From an uncultured Prevotella sp. (GTDB lineage Bacteria > Bacteroidota > Bacteroidia > Bacteroidales > Bacteroidaceae): 64,000 nt of DNA. The position numbers were made by a program, and so were the translations under genes. Shown in pieces: positions 47,824 through 56,210 of the stretch. Position 1 is the stretch's first letter. Every line of letters begins with the position of its first letter. The stretch lies in contig CALUEX010000048.1 in NCBI GenBank assembly GCA_944319815.1, positions 1-64,000 of the forward strand. The letters are read 5' to 3'. The notes beneath the pieces were generated by a model that was given only the letters and a program-made list of their open reading frames with translations, ran no database searches and was not told the origin of the DNA.

Positions 47824-48168
47824 ATGAAAACTATCGCACCTGATACTCAAAACATTGCCGCTTGCGGTCTTTATTGCGGAGCTTGCCGCAAGTTCTTGAC
47901 AGGGAAATGTCCCGGATGTAAGCAAAATGAAAAGGCGACTTGGTGTAAAATCCGTTCGTGCTGTAAGGAAAATAAATTTCATACCTGCGCCGAATGTTCC
48001 CTCAACGCGAAAGAGTGTAAATCATTTTCAAGCTGGATAGGAAAAGTCTTCGCTTTTCTGTTCAAGTCAGACCGCCCTGCCTGCATTCGTTATATCAAGG
48101 AAAAAGGAGAACAAGCCTTTGCCGAAGAAATGGCTAAACGTAAATGTCAAACCATAAAAAGGAAATAA
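47824..48168 (+). CDS. DUF3795 Cys-rich protein
   Basis: A 114-residue protein with eleven Cys, in the DUF3795 pattern: 'CGLYCGACRKFLTGKCPGCKQN', 'WCKIRSCCKENKFHTCAECS', and 'KECKSF'. It probably binds zinc or an iron-sulphur cluster. Function unknown. It begins 5 bp after the zinc-ribbon oxidase-like gene. Confidence 0.85.
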   Translation: MKTIAPDTQNIAACGLYCGACRKFLTGKCPGCKQNEKATWCKIRSCCKENKFHTCAECSLNAKECKSFSSWIGKVFAFLFKSDRPACIRYIKEKGEQAFAEEMAKRKCQTIKRK

Positions 48169-48170
48169 GC

Positions 48171-48779
48171 ATGAAGAACGAGGTTCTATATTTGTTGCTA
48201 AACAAGTATGCTGACCACGAAGCCGTATTCTTGGCATCAGCTATTGCGTGTGACGAACGCAGTATAAAAGAGACTCCCAAATACGTTAATAAAGTCGTAG
48301 CTCCCACTTTGGACATTGTCCGTTCATGCAGCGGTTTTCACACTTTGCCTGATTATTCTTTTGATACAATGCCCGATTATTATGCGGCATTGGTGTTAAT
48401 TGGTGGTTTAGGTTGGTTAGACGAGCAAGAGGCAAACAAGGTCGTACCCATTGTTAATCACGCCAAGGAGAACGGAATTATAATAGGAGCCATCTGCAAC
48501 GCAGCTTCGTTTCTCGCCAAGCACGGCTTTCTTAAAAACATAAAACATACTGGAAACGGACTGGAACAATTACAATCATGGGGCGGAAATAATTACACCA
48601 ATGCCGCAGGCTATATAAACGAGCAAGCCGTATCAGACCACCGCGTCGTGACGGCTAACGGTTCGGGATACCTGGAATTTGCCAAAGAGCTTTTAATCCT
48701 TCTTGAAAACGACACCACGGAACAAATAGAAAGGTTCTACCGTTTTAACAAAGAAGGTTTTGTAAAACTTTGCCAATAA
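48171..48779 (+). CDS. DJ-1/PfpI-family (class I glutamine amidotransferase-like) protein
   Basis: 202 residues from the ATG of 'MKNEVLYLLLNKYADHEAV'; the ribosome site 'aaaaggaaa' right before it supports this start over the one 27 bp upstream, which overlaps the DUF3795 gene. The nucleophile elbow is 'GAICNAASFLAKHGFL' with Cys, and 'DYYAALVLIGGLGW' gives the acidic patch. Relatives are glyoxalase/deglycase-type or intracellular peptidase-like proteins, many uncharacterised. It lies 2 bp behind the DUF3795 gene. Confidence 0.85.
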   Translation: MKNEVLYLLLNKYADHEAVFLASAIACDERSIKETPKYVNKVVAPTLDIVRSCSGFHTLPDYSFDTMPDYYAALVLIGGLGWLDEQEANKVVPIVNHAKENGIIIGAICNAASFLAKHGFLKNIKHTGNGLEQLQSWGGNNYTNAAGYINEQAVSDHRVVTANGSGYLEFAKELLILLENDTTEQIERFYRFNKEGFVKLCQ

Positions 48780-48789
48780 GTTAAATAGT

Positions 48790-49179
48790 ATGGATTTATC
48801 GGATTGGTTTAAGGGATTTCAGAAAGGCATATCACGGTTATCGCCTGAACAGAGGAGCGCTTTCTTTTCAGAATGTGCAAAGAATTGCGTCAATAACGGT
48901 GTACTTCCCGTTTACAGGAAACTTTATGATAACGCAAATGGTGATATTGACGTCTTTCTCCAAGGTGCCAATGATTTACCTGGAGTGAAGTGCGAGATTG
49001 TGGAAAAAGGACATATCTACCATCTTATCTTCCTGGAATGCACCTGTAGCCTATGCAAGAAAGACCTTGTCACCTCGCCGTTGCTTTGCGAGTGTTCCCG
49101 CCAGAGCGTAATATACTCTCTGAAAAGCATTTGGAAAGGAAAAAAAATCAACATAAAGCTCTGCCATTCAATTTTATAA
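48790..49179 (+). CDS. Cys-rich protein ending at a probable premature stop
   Basis: 129 residues with Cys at 84, 86 and 89 ('ECTCSLCKK') and 100 and 102 ('LCECS'), plus C29 and C33; likely a metal-binding fold of the kind found in small V4R/DUF6144-like proteins. The frame continues after the TAA stop for 12 more sense codons, GKQDCKIRIEVI, then TAA. That extension resembles the usual C-terminus of the family (a Gly-x-x-x-Cys-Lys/Arg-Phe/Ile-x-Ile strand), so the shorter product may be recently truncated. It starts 10 bp after the DJ-1-like gene. Confidence 0.7.
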   Translation: MDLSDWFKGFQKGISRLSPEQRSAFFSECAKNCVNNGVLPVYRKLYDNANGDIDVFLQGANDLPGVKCEIVEKGHIYHLIFLECTCSLCKKDLVTSPLLCECSRQSVIYSLKSIWKGKKINIKLCHSIL

Positions 49180-49460
49180 GGAAAACAGGATTGCAAAATC
49201 AGAATTGAAGTGATATAAGGCATTATGCCCAGTTGTTGCAATCTTGCTATACATAAGTCAATGTTAGTTAACCAAACATTGGCGGGCATTTTAAAGGCAA
49301 AAATCCCAAATCTCTATAGAGAGATATGGGATTTTTGTTGTTTGTTTGGAATAAATATTTTTTTAATTAGGCATCATGGTTCTCGTTTTTAGCCTGACAT
49401 ACGGCGAAAAGAGCTATCACCGCATATACCCGCCTACAGCGAGCAGCCACTACTACCCTG
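49180..49460. other. Gap between the cassette and rpmA
   Basis: Holds the in-frame extension of the previous gene (to 49218), the terminator below, and about 120 bp with no recognised feature. Confidence 0.6.
49298..49337. terminator. Bidirectional terminator of the cassette and rpmA
   Basis: An 11-bp stem CAAAAATCCCA / TGGGATTTTTG, one mismatch, then ATCTCT ATAG AGAGAT; T-runs on both strands. Nearly 18 pairs. Confidence 0.92.
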
Positions 49461-49724
49461 TTAAGCCTCCGTCTCAGGGATTACGGACACGAAGCTCTTG
49501 TCCCTGCGGCCCTTGTGGAAGTTAACAACGCCGTCAACCAAGGCGTACAGCGTGTCGTCCTTGCCTATGCCCACGTTTGCTCCGGGGTTGTGCTTAGTGC
49601 CGCGCTGGCGCACGATGATGTTGCCGGCGATGACCTTCTGGCCACCCCAAATCTTAACGCCTAACCTTTTGGAAGCTGATTCACGTCCGTTCTTCGAACT
49701 ACCTACACCTTTTTTATGTGCCAT
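49461..49724 (-). CDS. rpmA: Ribosomal protein bL27
   Basis: 87 residues, '[16 protein letters not shown]' then '[36 protein letters not shown]', the full bL27. The N-terminal tail reaches toward the peptidyl transferase centre. It follows rplU by 17 bp, the usual order. Confidence 0.98.
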   Translation of the reverse strand: MAHKKGVGSSKNGRESASKRLGVKIWGGQKVIAGNIIVRQRGTKHNPGANVGIGKDDTLYALVDGVVNFHKGRRDKSFVSVIPETEA

Positions 49725-49741
49725 TTCTTGTTCCTCCTGTT

Positions 49742-50059
49742 TTAAGCGATTACTTCCTTAATCTTCACCTCAGTGAACTGGGCGCGATGACCGTTCTTCT
49801 TACGGTAATCCTTCCTGCGCTTCATCTTGAAGACGATAACCTTGTCGCCCTTCACTAAAGGATTGATAACCTCACACACTACTTTGGCACCGTCCACCGT
49901 GGGCGCGCCTACCTGTACTGAACCATCCTTGTCGACAAGCAGTACCTTGTCGAACTCAACAGCCTGGCCCTCCTCCACATTCTTCATGTGGTGCACGAAC
50001 AAATTTTTGCCCTGCTCGGCCTTGAACTGCTGACCGTTAATTTCTACAATCGCGTACAT
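49742..50059 (-). CDS. rplU: Ribosomal protein bL21
   Basis: 105 residues, '[19 protein letters not shown]', '[27 protein letters not shown]', typical bL21 and its 23S rRNA-binding end. First gene of the rplU-rpmA operon, behind a structured leader of about 80 nt. Confidence 0.98.
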   Translation of the reverse strand: MYAIVEINGQQFKAEQGKNLFVHHMKNVEEGQAVEFDKVLLVDKDGSVQVGAPTVDGAKVVCEVINPLVKGDKVIVFKMKRRKDYRKKNGHRAQFTEVKIKEVIA

Positions 50060-50083
50060 TAATATTATAATTAAACGGGTTTC

Positions 50084-50132
50084 TCCGTAAGGCGTACAGC
50101 CTCTTGCCGTAACTTGCTCGAGCCTTTGCGGA
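50084..50132 (-). promoter_or_regulatory. Structured leader of rplU-rpmA
   Basis: In minus-strand RNA: TCCG / CGGA, AGGC / GCCT and GT[T]ACGGC / GCTGTAC form one stacked hairpin of about 15 pairs with a 5-nt loop, between the promoter and the rplU start. It could be an autoregulatory site for L21 or L27; no known Rfam leader is recognised. Confidence 0.55.
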
Positions 50133-50144
50133 ATAAATCGGCTG

Positions 50145-50176
50145 CAAAATTACAACTTTTATCCGAAACCCACAAA
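50145..50176 (-). promoter_or_regulatory. Promoter of rplU-rpmA
   Basis: Minus strand TTTG (50173-50176), 20 bp, TAATTTTG (50145-50152). Full consensus. Confidence 0.85.
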
Positions 50177-50386
50177 TTTTATTAATGCAAAAGAGTTAAT
50201 AAAGGTATAAAACATTTGCAAAAAACACATTACCCATAGACAAAAACAGCAGACACAAACAATGCTGCTTTAGACGCACAAAACCGCACGACATAACGCA
50301 AATATCTCAACCGACTAACGGCATCAAAAGCCAACTCGGGGACAAAGAGTAAACCTTTGATATACAAATCATTACGCACATTTTAT

Positions 50387-50474
50387 AAAATGATGTCTTT
50401 CACTTTGCAAAACGCGCCCTTTTAAGACACGATTTGCCACATATTACAAAGCAAAAGGGCACATATCGGTTACT
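50387..50474. repeat. 22-bp degenerate repeat array, four units (locus 6)
   Basis: Four consecutive units of exactly 22 bp. Three begin AAAA; cores are TGATGTCTTTC, CGCGCCCTTTT, TGCCACATATT and GGGCACATATC. In the second unit AAAA and TTTT are 11 bp apart, so A- and T-tracts alternate every half unit. Confidence 0.75.
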
Positions 50475-50602
50475 GTGCGAATAAACCTTACTTGCAATGA
50501 GGAGATAGGCAACGACAAACGTGGCGTACATAAATTTAGTTAAATGCCAAAGGAAAGCATGAAAAAGCGCAGCCGCCATGGCCTTATTCCGCCGAAAATC
50601 AT

Positions 50603-50610
50603 TATCTTTG
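50603..50610 (+). promoter_or_regulatory. -7 box of the PD40-type gene
   Basis: TATCTTTG matches TAnnTTTG. Start of transcription near 50616, leaving a leader of about 135 nt before the ATG at 50754. Confidence 0.6.
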
Positions 50611-50753
50611 CATCATGCCTGATGTGGACAGATGTACCTGAAGCAAGGCTGACGTGCACCACGCAAAACCGAAAAGTAAAGAGCACGGACGTGAAGTTAT
50701 TGGACTTTTGCAAACATGACAAAACAACCCTAAAAGTTAACGGAAAAACAAAT

Positions 50754-51923
50754 ATGCTGAAAACAAAAATAATATCGCTGTCGTTGCTGCTGCTATCTAC
50801 CTGCATCGCAACGCAAGCACAGAAAAGAAAGAAAACAAAGGGAAAGGCCGTGAAAACCGAAATGACGGAAGAACAGGAGCGCGTGGAGGCCATGCGCGAA
50901 AGGATGCTGCCGTCAACAGCGCAGGTGATGTTCATCGATAGCGTCGTGACCGACAAGGCCGGCTTTATAAGCAAAATACCGTTGAACAGTGAGTCGGGAG
51001 AAATCGGGACTACTGGTGAAGCGGCCGACACGGCTGCATCGATACCGGGGGGAACTTACGTCAACGAGTTCGGCAACAAGAGGTTTTACGCAAAAGCCGA
51101 CACCAGCGGGCATTACCGTCTGTACACAGCCGACAAGCTGGGAGGCAAGTGGATGGGCGAAAGGCTTATCGACGAGTTCGGCGACGAGTTTGAAGACATT
51201 AACTTCCCCTACATGATGGCCGACGGCGTGACTCTCTATTTTGCGGCGAAAGGCAAGGAGGGGCTCGGCGGATATGACATATACATGACAAGGTATGACA
51301 GGGAGACGGGCCGCTTCTATGAACCGGAGAACGCCGGACTGCCGTATAACTCGACAGGTAACGACTATTACTGCGTGATTGACGAGTTTGACAACATCGG
51401 TTGGCTCGTCACCGACCGCCGTCAGCCCAATGGCAAGGTGTGCATATACACCTTCGTCCCTGCCGAGACGCGCACCGCGTATGACATTGAAGCCGTTGGC
51501 GAAAGCAAGGTGGAAAGTCTTGCCGACATCAGGAGCATAAGCGACACGTGGACGGACGACGCCAAGCTGCAAGCCGCACGGGCAAGGCTAAAAGCCATGA
51601 CGGCAAGGAAGAGCGATGCGGGGCGTAGCCAAATGGCGTTCGTCGTCAACGACAGGACCGTGTACACGTCGGCCGCCGACTTCAAGTCGCCAACCAACAG
51701 GCAACGCTTCACAAAACTTTGCAACATGAAAGACAATGCGGCCGAACTTGCCGAAAGTCTTGACGACATGAGGCTGGAATATGCGAAAAGCTCGTCGGCG
51801 TCAAAACGGCAGTTGGGCGCAAGCATACTGAAAGCCGAGAGACAGTTCGAAACACTCGAAGCCAACATCAAGAAACTGGAAAAGGAAATAAGAAACACCG
51901 AAAACATGATGGGAGGAAAATAA
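50754..51923 (+). CDS. Secreted PD40/WD40-like protein with coiled-coil tail
   Basis: 389 residues from 'MLKTKIISLSLLLLSTCIATQAQ', a signal peptide with cleavage near 'TQAQ'; the longer frame starting at 50544 would run through the promoter. After a charged stretch come PD40-type beta-propeller repeats ('GTYVNEFGNKRFYAKAD', 'GEFEDINFPYMMADGVTLYFAAKG'-like, 'GGYDIYMTRYD'), often found in Bacteroidetes envelope proteins. Residues about 335-389 form a coiled coil ('ILKAERQFETLEANIKKLE'). Function unknown. The next gene starts directly after its stop. Confidence 0.8.
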   Translation: MLKTKIISLSLLLLSTCIATQAQKRKKTKGKAVKTEMTEEQERVEAMRERMLPSTAQVMFIDSVVTDKAGFISKIPLNSESGEIGTTGEAADTAASIPGGTYVNEFGNKRFYAKADTSGHYRLYTADKLGGKWMGERLIDEFGDEFEDINFPYMMADGVTLYFAAKGKEGLGGYDIYMTRYDRETGRFYEPENAGLPYNSTGNDYYCVIDEFDNIGWLVTDRRQPNGKVCIYTFVPAETRTAYDIEAVGESKVESLADIRSISDTWTDDAKLQAARARLKAMTARKSDAGRSQMAFVVNDRTVYTSAADFKSPTNRQRFTKLCNMKDNAAELAESLDDMRLEYAKSSSASKRQLGASILKAERQFETLEANIKKLEKEIRNTENMMGGK

Positions 51924-52805
51924 ATGACGAAACAATATTTTGCCGAATCGGAATTAATAATAAACCCTGACGGCAGCGTGTTCCACCTGCACCTGAAGCC
52001 GGAACACCTGGCCGACAAAATCATCCTCGTTGGCGACCCGGGGCGGGTGTCGCTTGTGGCATCGCATTTCGAGACAACGGAATGCGAGGTGGAAAGCCGC
52101 GAGTTCCGCACTGTTACGGGAACATACAAGGGCAAACGGATAACCGTTACTTCAACAGGCATAGGATGTGACAACATCGACATTGTGCTCAACGAGATGG
52201 ATGCTTTGGCCAACATCGACTTCGAGACACGCACGGAGAAAGACCAGTTGCGACAACTTGAATTCGTAAGGATTGGCACGTGCGGTGGGTTGCAGCCATA
52301 CACGCCTGAAGGCACGTTCATCTGTTCAGTAAAATCCGTCGGTTTCGACGGCCTGCTCAACTTTTATGAAGGCCGCAACGCCGTTTGCGACTTGCAGATG
52401 GAGCGGGCATTGCTCAACCATTTAGGGTGGACGGGCAACATTTGCGCACCAGCCCCATACGTGATTGATGCAGACAAGGAGCTTGTAGAGCGCATCGCCG
52501 GCAACGATATGGTGCGTGGCGTGACCGTTGCGTGCGGCGGTTTCTTCGGGCCACAAGGGCGACAGCTGCGCGTTCCCTTGGCCGACACGCACCAAAACGA
52601 GAAAATAGAGAGTTTTGAATACAACGGAATGAAAATCACCAACTTCGAGATGGAAAGTTCTGCCCTTGCAGGGCTGGCACGCTTAATGGGGCACAAGGCC
52701 ACGACTTGCTGTATGGTGATAGCCAACCGCTTGGCTAAGAAAAGCGATACGGGCTATAAAAGCCACATTGACGACTTGGTAAAATTGGTTTTAGACAGAA
52801 TCTGA
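51924..52805 (+). CDS. Nucleoside phosphorylase (uridine phosphorylase-like)
   Basis: Phosphorolyses a nucleoside to base and ribose 1-phosphate for salvage. The 293-residue protein carries the NP-I landmarks: phosphate site 'ILVGDPGRVSLVASHF' near residue 35, 'TSTGIGCDNIDIVLNE', 'FVRIGTCGGLQP', and 'ITNFEMESSALAGLARL' with the ribose-binding Glu. The base (uridine, inosine or other) is not clear. It starts on the base after the preceding stop, so translation is probably coupled. Confidence 0.9.
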   Translation: MTKQYFAESELIINPDGSVFHLHLKPEHLADKIILVGDPGRVSLVASHFETTECEVESREFRTVTGTYKGKRITVTSTGIGCDNIDIVLNEMDALANIDFETRTEKDQLRQLEFVRIGTCGGLQPYTPEGTFICSVKSVGFDGLLNFYEGRNAVCDLQMERALLNHLGWTGNICAPAPYVIDADKELVERIAGNDMVRGVTVACGGFFGPQGRQLRVPLADTHQNEKIESFEYNGMKITNFEMESSALAGLARLMGHKATTCCMVIANRLAKKSDTGYKSHIDDLVKLVLDRI

Positions 52806-52832
52806 TAAATGTATCGCTACAAATAATAATAT

Positions 52833-53672
52833 ATGTGCAAAAGGCATTTCATAAAACGTACACTCACGCTGTTATGCCTGGCCATGACTCTCCAGACGGC
52901 TTCGGCACAATATGACTTTATCCGCCCGGTGAAGGACTCCATCCCGGGCGGATACAATTTTTGGGTATACACGCCTCTCGACTATTATTATTCGCTTGAA
53001 AATACCCCCGTAATAATATTCCTGCACGGCAGGAGCCTGTGTGGGCGCAATCTTGACCGCGTGAGACGTTACGGGCCTCTCGATGCAATTGTCAAGGGTC
53101 GGGAGATTGAAGCGCTCGTCATCGTGCCGCAGAACCCGGGTGGAGCATGGGACCCAGAAAAAATCAATGACGTGCTCGAATGGACGAAGAAACATTACGC
53201 CATGGACTCGACACGGGTCTACGTCATGGGCATGAGCCTCGGTGGATACGGTACACTCGATTTCGCAGGGACATATCCAGACAAGGTGGCAGCGGCAATG
53301 GCTCTTTGCGGAGGATGTTCCTTAAAAGACGTCAGTGGTCTCGGCAAACTTCCATTATGGATAATGCACGGCACAGCTGACCGCGCCGTACCGATAAAAC
53401 AGTCGAAAGATGTAGTGGAACAGTTACAGCAAGACGGAAACGACAAGCGTCTCCGTTTCGATTGGTTGCCAGGGGCTTCTCACGGAGCATTGGCTCGCGT
53501 ATTCTACATGAAAAAGGCCTACGAGTGGCTTTTCTCCCATTCATTGTTGGACAAAGACCGACCGGTAAACACAGACATCGATATTGAAAAGTCTGATTTG
53601 TCAAAAGCATACAACGACATGATTTCAGGAGCTCCTGACCCTGAAGTTGTTTACGACAAAACTATATACTGA
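52833..53672 (+). CDS. Secreted alpha/beta hydrolase (esterase / peptidase S9-like)
   Basis: 279 residues with signal peptide ending 'LQTASAQ'. The alpha/beta-hydrolase triad is visible: oxyanion region 'VIIFLHGRSLCGRN', nucleophile Ser in 'GMSLGGYGT', Asp in 'HGTADRAVP', His in 'PGASHGALAR'. Resembles the phospholipase/carboxylesterase and feruloyl esterase-like group of the periplasm. Substrate unknown. It follows the phosphorylase by 27 bp. Confidence 0.85.
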   Translation: MCKRHFIKRTLTLLCLAMTLQTASAQYDFIRPVKDSIPGGYNFWVYTPLDYYYSLENTPVIIFLHGRSLCGRNLDRVRRYGPLDAIVKGREIEALVIVPQNPGGAWDPEKINDVLEWTKKHYAMDSTRVYVMGMSLGGYGTLDFAGTYPDKVAAAMALCGGCSLKDVSGLGKLPLWIMHGTADRAVPIKQSKDVVEQLQQDGNDKRLRFDWLPGASHGALARVFYMKKAYEWLFSHSLLDKDRPVNTDIDIEKSDLSKAYNDMISGAPDPEVVYDKTIY

Positions 53673-53709
53673 CAACCAAACGCAAAACCCCTAAATAAAT
53701 CCATGGAAG

Positions 53710-53740
53710 GCCGTTCCCTTGCTAACGGGGAACGGCTTTT
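53710..53740 (+). terminator. Terminator after the esterase
   Basis: GCCGTTCCC / GGGAACGGC with an 8-9 nt loop and TTTT behind. Confidence 0.85.
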
Positions 53741-53771
53741 CACCTTTAACCCCAATCTGCCATTAGAACCT

Positions 53772-53855
53772 TGACGCATTGCGTGCTTATGCCTGACACG
53801 TTTTCTCCCGTTTTGCCTCGGTATTACCCGCTATGCTTTCGACAAAATTAAAACC
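53772..53855 (-). repeat. Gene-end repeat, copy B
   Basis: On the minus strand: 'TTGTCGAAAGCATAGCGGG' and 'AACGGGAGAAAA', matching copy A at 27581-27675 along about 75 bp with substitutions and a 4-bp gap. It follows the foldase gene's terminator in the direction of transcription. Confidence 0.6.
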
Positions 53856-53894
53856 GACGAGCCGCATCCATTGGAATACGACCCGTCGGTTTTT
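53850..53894 (-). terminator. Terminator after the PpiD-like gene
   Basis: AAAACCGACG / CGTCGGTTTT with a 25-nt loop; T-rich on the minus strand. Confidence 0.78.
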
Positions 53895-53917
53895 ATTTAT
53901 CCGTATTGCCTTTAGGC

Positions 53918-56059
53918 TTAGAAGAACATATAACGGTTGTCCTTTACATTTGCGTTAACATAAAGCTCCTGCATGAAGTTTCCGGCATACTGCATCACCC
54001 TTTGACGCTGACGCTGTTCGTACTCCTTAGCGTTGAACTTAACTGGACGCATCTTCTTGTCTACAACCTGGAACATATAAACGCCTCCATAGCCCTTAAC
54101 CGGCTGTGAACAGAACTTGCCCTTGGCTGTTGCTGACACGGCTCCACTAAGTGCCGGTTCGCTCATACCTGTTGCCTGAACAAACACAGAAGCTGCAAAC
54201 GTTACCTGGTTTACATTGGAAACCTTAGCGCCTTTTGACTTCGCTCCAGACATATTCTTGACACCCTTGAGTTTAGCGGTCAACATCTCTGCCTTTTTGT
54301 CACGGACTACTTCACTCTTGACAAAGTTCTTTACGTTCTCATCCTCAAGTGAGCGGTATCCTCTTTCATTAATTTTTGTAAGTACAACAACCAAAAGATG
54401 GTCATTGTCGCCACACTCATAAAGAGGTGAAACCTCATTTTCCTTGGCACCGAAAAGCCACTTCATTGCTTCATGTGTGCTACCTATTCCAGCGATATTA
54501 TGCTCAAAATCACGAATATCCGCACGTTCCCTAACTGTATATCCATACTTGGCAGCATTCTTTTGAATAGCCTCAAGGGTTTGGTTTTCACTTACAAACT
54601 GGCTAAACTTGTTATATGCAGCAGAACGAGTGTTCTTTGAGAACTCAATAGGTTTCTTTATCACGGCTGCAACATACTTGTCAGTCATAGCCTTACGGTC
54701 GGTAACTTGTAGGATGATATTGCCTTGAACCATCTTCAAGTTCTTGGTTTCATTCACGCCCAACGTATTGAGAGCCTGGATATATGACTTCGTATCACTA
54801 TCCATTGACGGAGCATTCTGGTATTGCGCGGAAGTCAACCAAGTCTTCTCCCCTGTCTGCCCGTATTTCTTGGCAAGAGCTTCAAAGTCAGCACCAGCCT
54901 GAAGTGCGGTATAGATACTATCAGCACGCTTAACCGTCTCTTCTGCAGTTGCTCCACCAACACTTATCACACGGAATTGTATTGAGTCAGGCATTTGTGT
55001 CTTTGAAATGAGCTTTATAACGTTGAGAGTATTATCCATCTTATTCTCCACTGGCGATGTAGTTGCTCCTACTGCAATAGAGTCGAGACGTGCGGCTATG
55101 TCTCTCGGGAATGCAGCTTTTGTCTGAGGTATTCCAAGATAAGCAACAACAGAGCCACTCTTCCTAATTACACCAGCCGGGTCTGCCGTATCCCTCAATG
55201 CGACCATATATTCGTTTACGGCCTTGGTCAACTCCGCACGGTCTGCTTGCGATGGAATAATCTGAAAATCAACATACTTTATAGAGCGTGTTTCATCCTC
55301 TTGCTTAAAGCGTGGCTTCAGCTCGTCATACTTAGCTTGAAGTTCACTGTCAGTTACTTTGACTTTATTGTCATTTATTGAAGAATAAGGGAATGCTGCA
55401 AGCTGTATATTGCTCTCTTGATTTTCACCGTCATACGCCATCTTGGCCGATACCGGATTTGAAAGAAGGCAACCAGCGAGCAACGTTTGGTACTTCTGCA
55501 TAAGAAGTTGCTGGCGCAAATTCTTTTCAATAAAAGTCCAATAATCATACAAGCTGCGGTATTGGTCTGCCATTTGAGAATTTGTGCCCTGTGCTTTTTT
55601 ATACTCAGCAAGGAATTGCTTGAGCAAATTAGCATCGAAACGACCTGTCTGCTGATTTACGAACGGTGTCTGAAGAAGCATCGGATTCGTACCAGCGTTG
55701 AGGACATTCTGCATTTCCTTGTCCGTAACTTTGAGGCCTAACTTCTCAGCTTCATTTTCAATGATTTTGTTCTGGACGTAATTGCTCCATACTCCATCCC
55801 TCACTTGGTCGAGCTCTTCCTCGGTAAGGTTATCACGACCTTGGGTCATTTTTATGAAATTGGTGTACTCTTCAACGAGTTTCTGAAAATCTTGATAATT
55901 GACTTTCTCACCCAAGACCTCGCCTACTTGTGCTCTTCTCTCTGCGCCAAGGGCATCACAAGAGCGGAACAATTCTTCGGCAATAAACGCAAAAAGGGCG
56001 AATCCTATAACACAGATAAGGATAACGCCTTTGCTTCTGATTTTTCCTAAAACTGCCAT
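53918..56059 (-). CDS. Membrane-anchored peptidyl-prolyl isomerase (PpiD/SurA-like)
   Basis: Periplasmic folding factor of 713 residues. An N-terminal membrane helix ('GVILICVIGFALFAFIAEELF', about 11-31) anchors it; the SurA-N-like part around 45-240 contains 'ENEAEKLGLKVTDKEMQNVLNAG'. Rotamase-type parvulin segments follow ('ADSIYTALQAGADFEALAKKYGQTGEKTWLTSAQY', near 390-425). It is the last gene of the beta-barrel protein-lptC-ppiD order common in Bacteroidetes; the CNNM/hemolysin gene often placed between lptC and it is missing. Confidence 0.9.
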   Translation of the reverse strand: MAVLGKIRSKGVILICVIGFALFAFIAEELFRSCDALGAERRAQVGEVLGEKVNYQDFQKLVEEYTNFIKMTQGRDNLTEEELDQVRDGVWSNYVQNKIIENEAEKLGLKVTDKEMQNVLNAGTNPMLLQTPFVNQQTGRFDANLLKQFLAEYKKAQGTNSQMADQYRSLYDYWTFIEKNLRQQLLMQKYQTLLAGCLLSNPVSAKMAYDGENQESNIQLAAFPYSSINDNKVKVTDSELQAKYDELKPRFKQEDETRSIKYVDFQIIPSQADRAELTKAVNEYMVALRDTADPAGVIRKSGSVVAYLGIPQTKAAFPRDIAARLDSIAVGATTSPVENKMDNTLNVIKLISKTQMPDSIQFRVISVGGATAEETVKRADSIYTALQAGADFEALAKKYGQTGEKTWLTSAQYQNAPSMDSDTKSYIQALNTLGVNETKNLKMVQGNIILQVTDRKAMTDKYVAAVIKKPIEFSKNTRSAAYNKFSQFVSENQTLEAIQKNAAKYGYTVRERADIRDFEHNIAGIGSTHEAMKWLFGAKENEVSPLYECGDNDHLLVVVLTKINERGYRSLEDENVKNFVKSEVVRDKKAEMLTAKLKGVKNMSGAKSKGAKVSNVNQVTFAASVFVQATGMSEPALSGAVSATAKGKFCSQPVKGYGGVYMFQVVDKKMRPVKFNAKEYEQRQRQRVMQYAGNFMQELYVNANVKDNRYMFF

Positions 56060-56121
56060 TATTACAATTATTTATTTTTTAATTTATTTCCCTCAAATCA
56101 GCGTTTAAGTTATTTAGCGCA

Positions 56122-56129
56122 CAAAAGTA
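56122..56129 (-). promoter_or_regulatory. -7 box of the PpiD-like gene
   Basis: TACTTTTG on the minus strand, 63 bp before the start. No matching -33 box, so the gene may also be read from lptC. Confidence 0.5.
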
Positions 56130-56210
56130 CAAAAAAAGAAAATAAAAACCATTATTTTCAGCCAAAAACTTTTCGACGCATAGTGTTATAGGTTAACGGT
56201 ATCATGGTTT

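Larger units (their letters stand above)
50177..50753. other. Intergenic region between rplU and the PD40-type gene
   Basis: About 580 bp without a supported gene, holding the best 22-bp repeat array of the window and the promoter of the next gene. A long ORF start at 50544 would place the promoter inside a coding region, so it is rejected. Confidence 0.6.

Noticed and set aside
46866..49337. Anti-phage defence system
   Set aside because: The four proteins include no nuclease, NTPase, toxin or membrane pore; redox or metal roles fit better.
50544..50753. N-terminal extension of the PD40-type protein
   Set aside because: The extension contains the TATCTTTG promoter box and lacks a signal peptide at its front; the later ATG gives a normal one.
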